This document shows positions 42,825 to 43,293 of a DNA stretch of 43,293 nt, piece after piece (position 1 is the stretch's first letter; each line of letters begins with the position of its first letter). The notes beneath the pieces are model-generated. The model made no database searches. It was not told the origin of the DNA and saw nothing but the letters and a program-made list of their open reading frames with translations. The stretch comes from an uncultured Pelagibacteraceae bacterium (GTDB lineage: Bacteria > Pseudomonadota > Alphaproteobacteria > Pelagibacterales > Pelagibacteraceae): NCBI GenBank assembly GCA_902593405.1, contig CACJIB010000009.1, forward strand, positions 1 to 43,293, in the 5' to 3' direction. Both the position numbers and the translations under genes were made by a program.

Positions 42825-43293
42825 TAATACCCCCTGCTATACCTAAGTTCTAACTTGTTAATTAATTTCATACTCACATAAGTAAGCAATAGATATAAAA
42901 CTGCTGCGAAAGAATAAAAGAACAGTGGATCTCTTGTTGATCCTGCCGCAATATAGGATTGTCTCATTATTTCAACTAATCCTGTTACTGAAATAAGAGA
43001 TGTATCTTTTAATGTTATTTGCCAAACATTACTTAAATTTGGAATAGCTAACCTTAGCATTTGAGGTAAAATTATTTTATAGAACTGCCCAAACTTATTT
43101 ATTCCAAGAACTTTTGCAGCTTCAAATTGACCTTTATCTATAGATTGAATTGCTCCTCTAAATACTTCTGTAGAATAAGCGCCAGAAATAATACCAATTG
43201 CCATTGAACCAGTAATAAATGCATTAATTTCTATATATTCATAATAACCAAAGATTGACGCTACATACATTATGGCTCCACTGCCACCAAAAA
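42824..43293 (-). CDS. Polar amino-acid ABC transporter, permease (HisQ-like), N-terminus cut by window edge
   Basis: The frame is open to the right edge; the first in-frame ATG inside the window (43270) is internal, because the codons before it (FGGSGAI) match the conserved stretch after the first helices in this family. About 156 residues are present, including the EAA loop EAAKVLGINKFGQFYKIILP and KDTSLISVTGLVEIM. It forms the other half of the permease dimer with the overlapping HisM-like gene. Roughly the first 70-80 residues lie outside the window. Confidence 0.9.
   Translation of the reverse strand, partial: FGGSGAIMYVASIFGYYEYIEINAFITGSMAIGIISGAYSTEVFRGAIQSIDKGQFEAAKVLGINKFGQFYKIILPQMLRLAIPNLSNVWQITLKDTSLISVTGLVEIMRQSYIAAGSTRDPLFFYSFAAVLYLLLTYVSMKLINKLELRYSRGY

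Noticed and set aside
1-43293. CRISPR array, insertion sequence, prophage or defence island
   Set aside because: No spaced direct repeats, transposase, integrase or phage-like genes were seen; all gene gaps are about 225 bases or less.

Overview
The window is a very AT-rich, densely packed stretch of an alphaproteobacterial chromosome. It looks like a SAR11-clade (Pelagibacterales) genome. The reasons are the low-GC, Lys/Asn/Ile-rich proteins, start and stop codons that touch or overlap (ATGA, TAATG), no gene-free stretch over about 225 bp, and the gene mix: prpDBC, a tripartite tricarboxylate (TTT) transporter, a phytanoyl-CoA dioxygenase relative and a polar amino-acid ABC transporter. I judged base composition by eye, did not compute it, and ran no database search. 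I saw no rRNA, tRNA, CRISPR array, prophage or insertion sequence.

Region 1 (1-6969, + strand) runs from the end of sfsA through map and a purine block, purB-purC-purS-purQ-purL, into bolA-grxD. PurL is the short form that needs PurS and PurQ. BolA and the CGFS glutaredoxin are known iron-sulfur partners. Region 2 (6970-16841, - strand) is housekeeping: glmU (acetyltransferase half only), glmS, class II DAHP synthase, nadE, cysS, cimA, a DUF1989 protein, a TrmJ-type methyltransferase and rpsD. Region 3 (16902-21143, + strand) has gph and then prpD-prpB-prpC for propionate oxidation by the methylcitrate cycle. Region 4 (21152-24093, - strand) is a class I ribonucleotide reductase whose large subunit lacks the usual ATP cone. 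Two NrdR-like boxes 31 bp apart bracket its promoter.

Region 5 (24275-32374) has a phosphohexomutase, a very long Lys/Glu/Arg-rich helical protein, a possible orphan small RNA, a TauE/SafE permease, dusA, an omega subunit with a long acidic tail, an MFS transporter, a GarR/MmsB-type dehydrogenase, a PNPOx-fold protein and a small membrane protein. Region 6 (32388-43293) has DUF1330, a gamma-type carbonic anhydrase homologue, a redoxin, a GT4 glycosyltransferase, a DMT exporter, tctA-tctB-tctC with a divergent AbrB-family membrane protein, a GT9 heptosyltransferase-like enzyme, a DUF6165-like protein, a PhyH-family dioxygenase and two amino-acid ABC permeases, the last cut by the window edge.

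This is mostly core metabolism, and I do not see an obvious new multi-gene system. The best candidates for something undescribed are the possible small RNA at 26951-27039, the free-standing GlmU acetyltransferase, the cone-less nrdAB with its promoter architecture, the near-perfect inverted repeat between tctC and the AbrB gene, and several promoters set so close to the start codon that the mRNAs may be almost leaderless.
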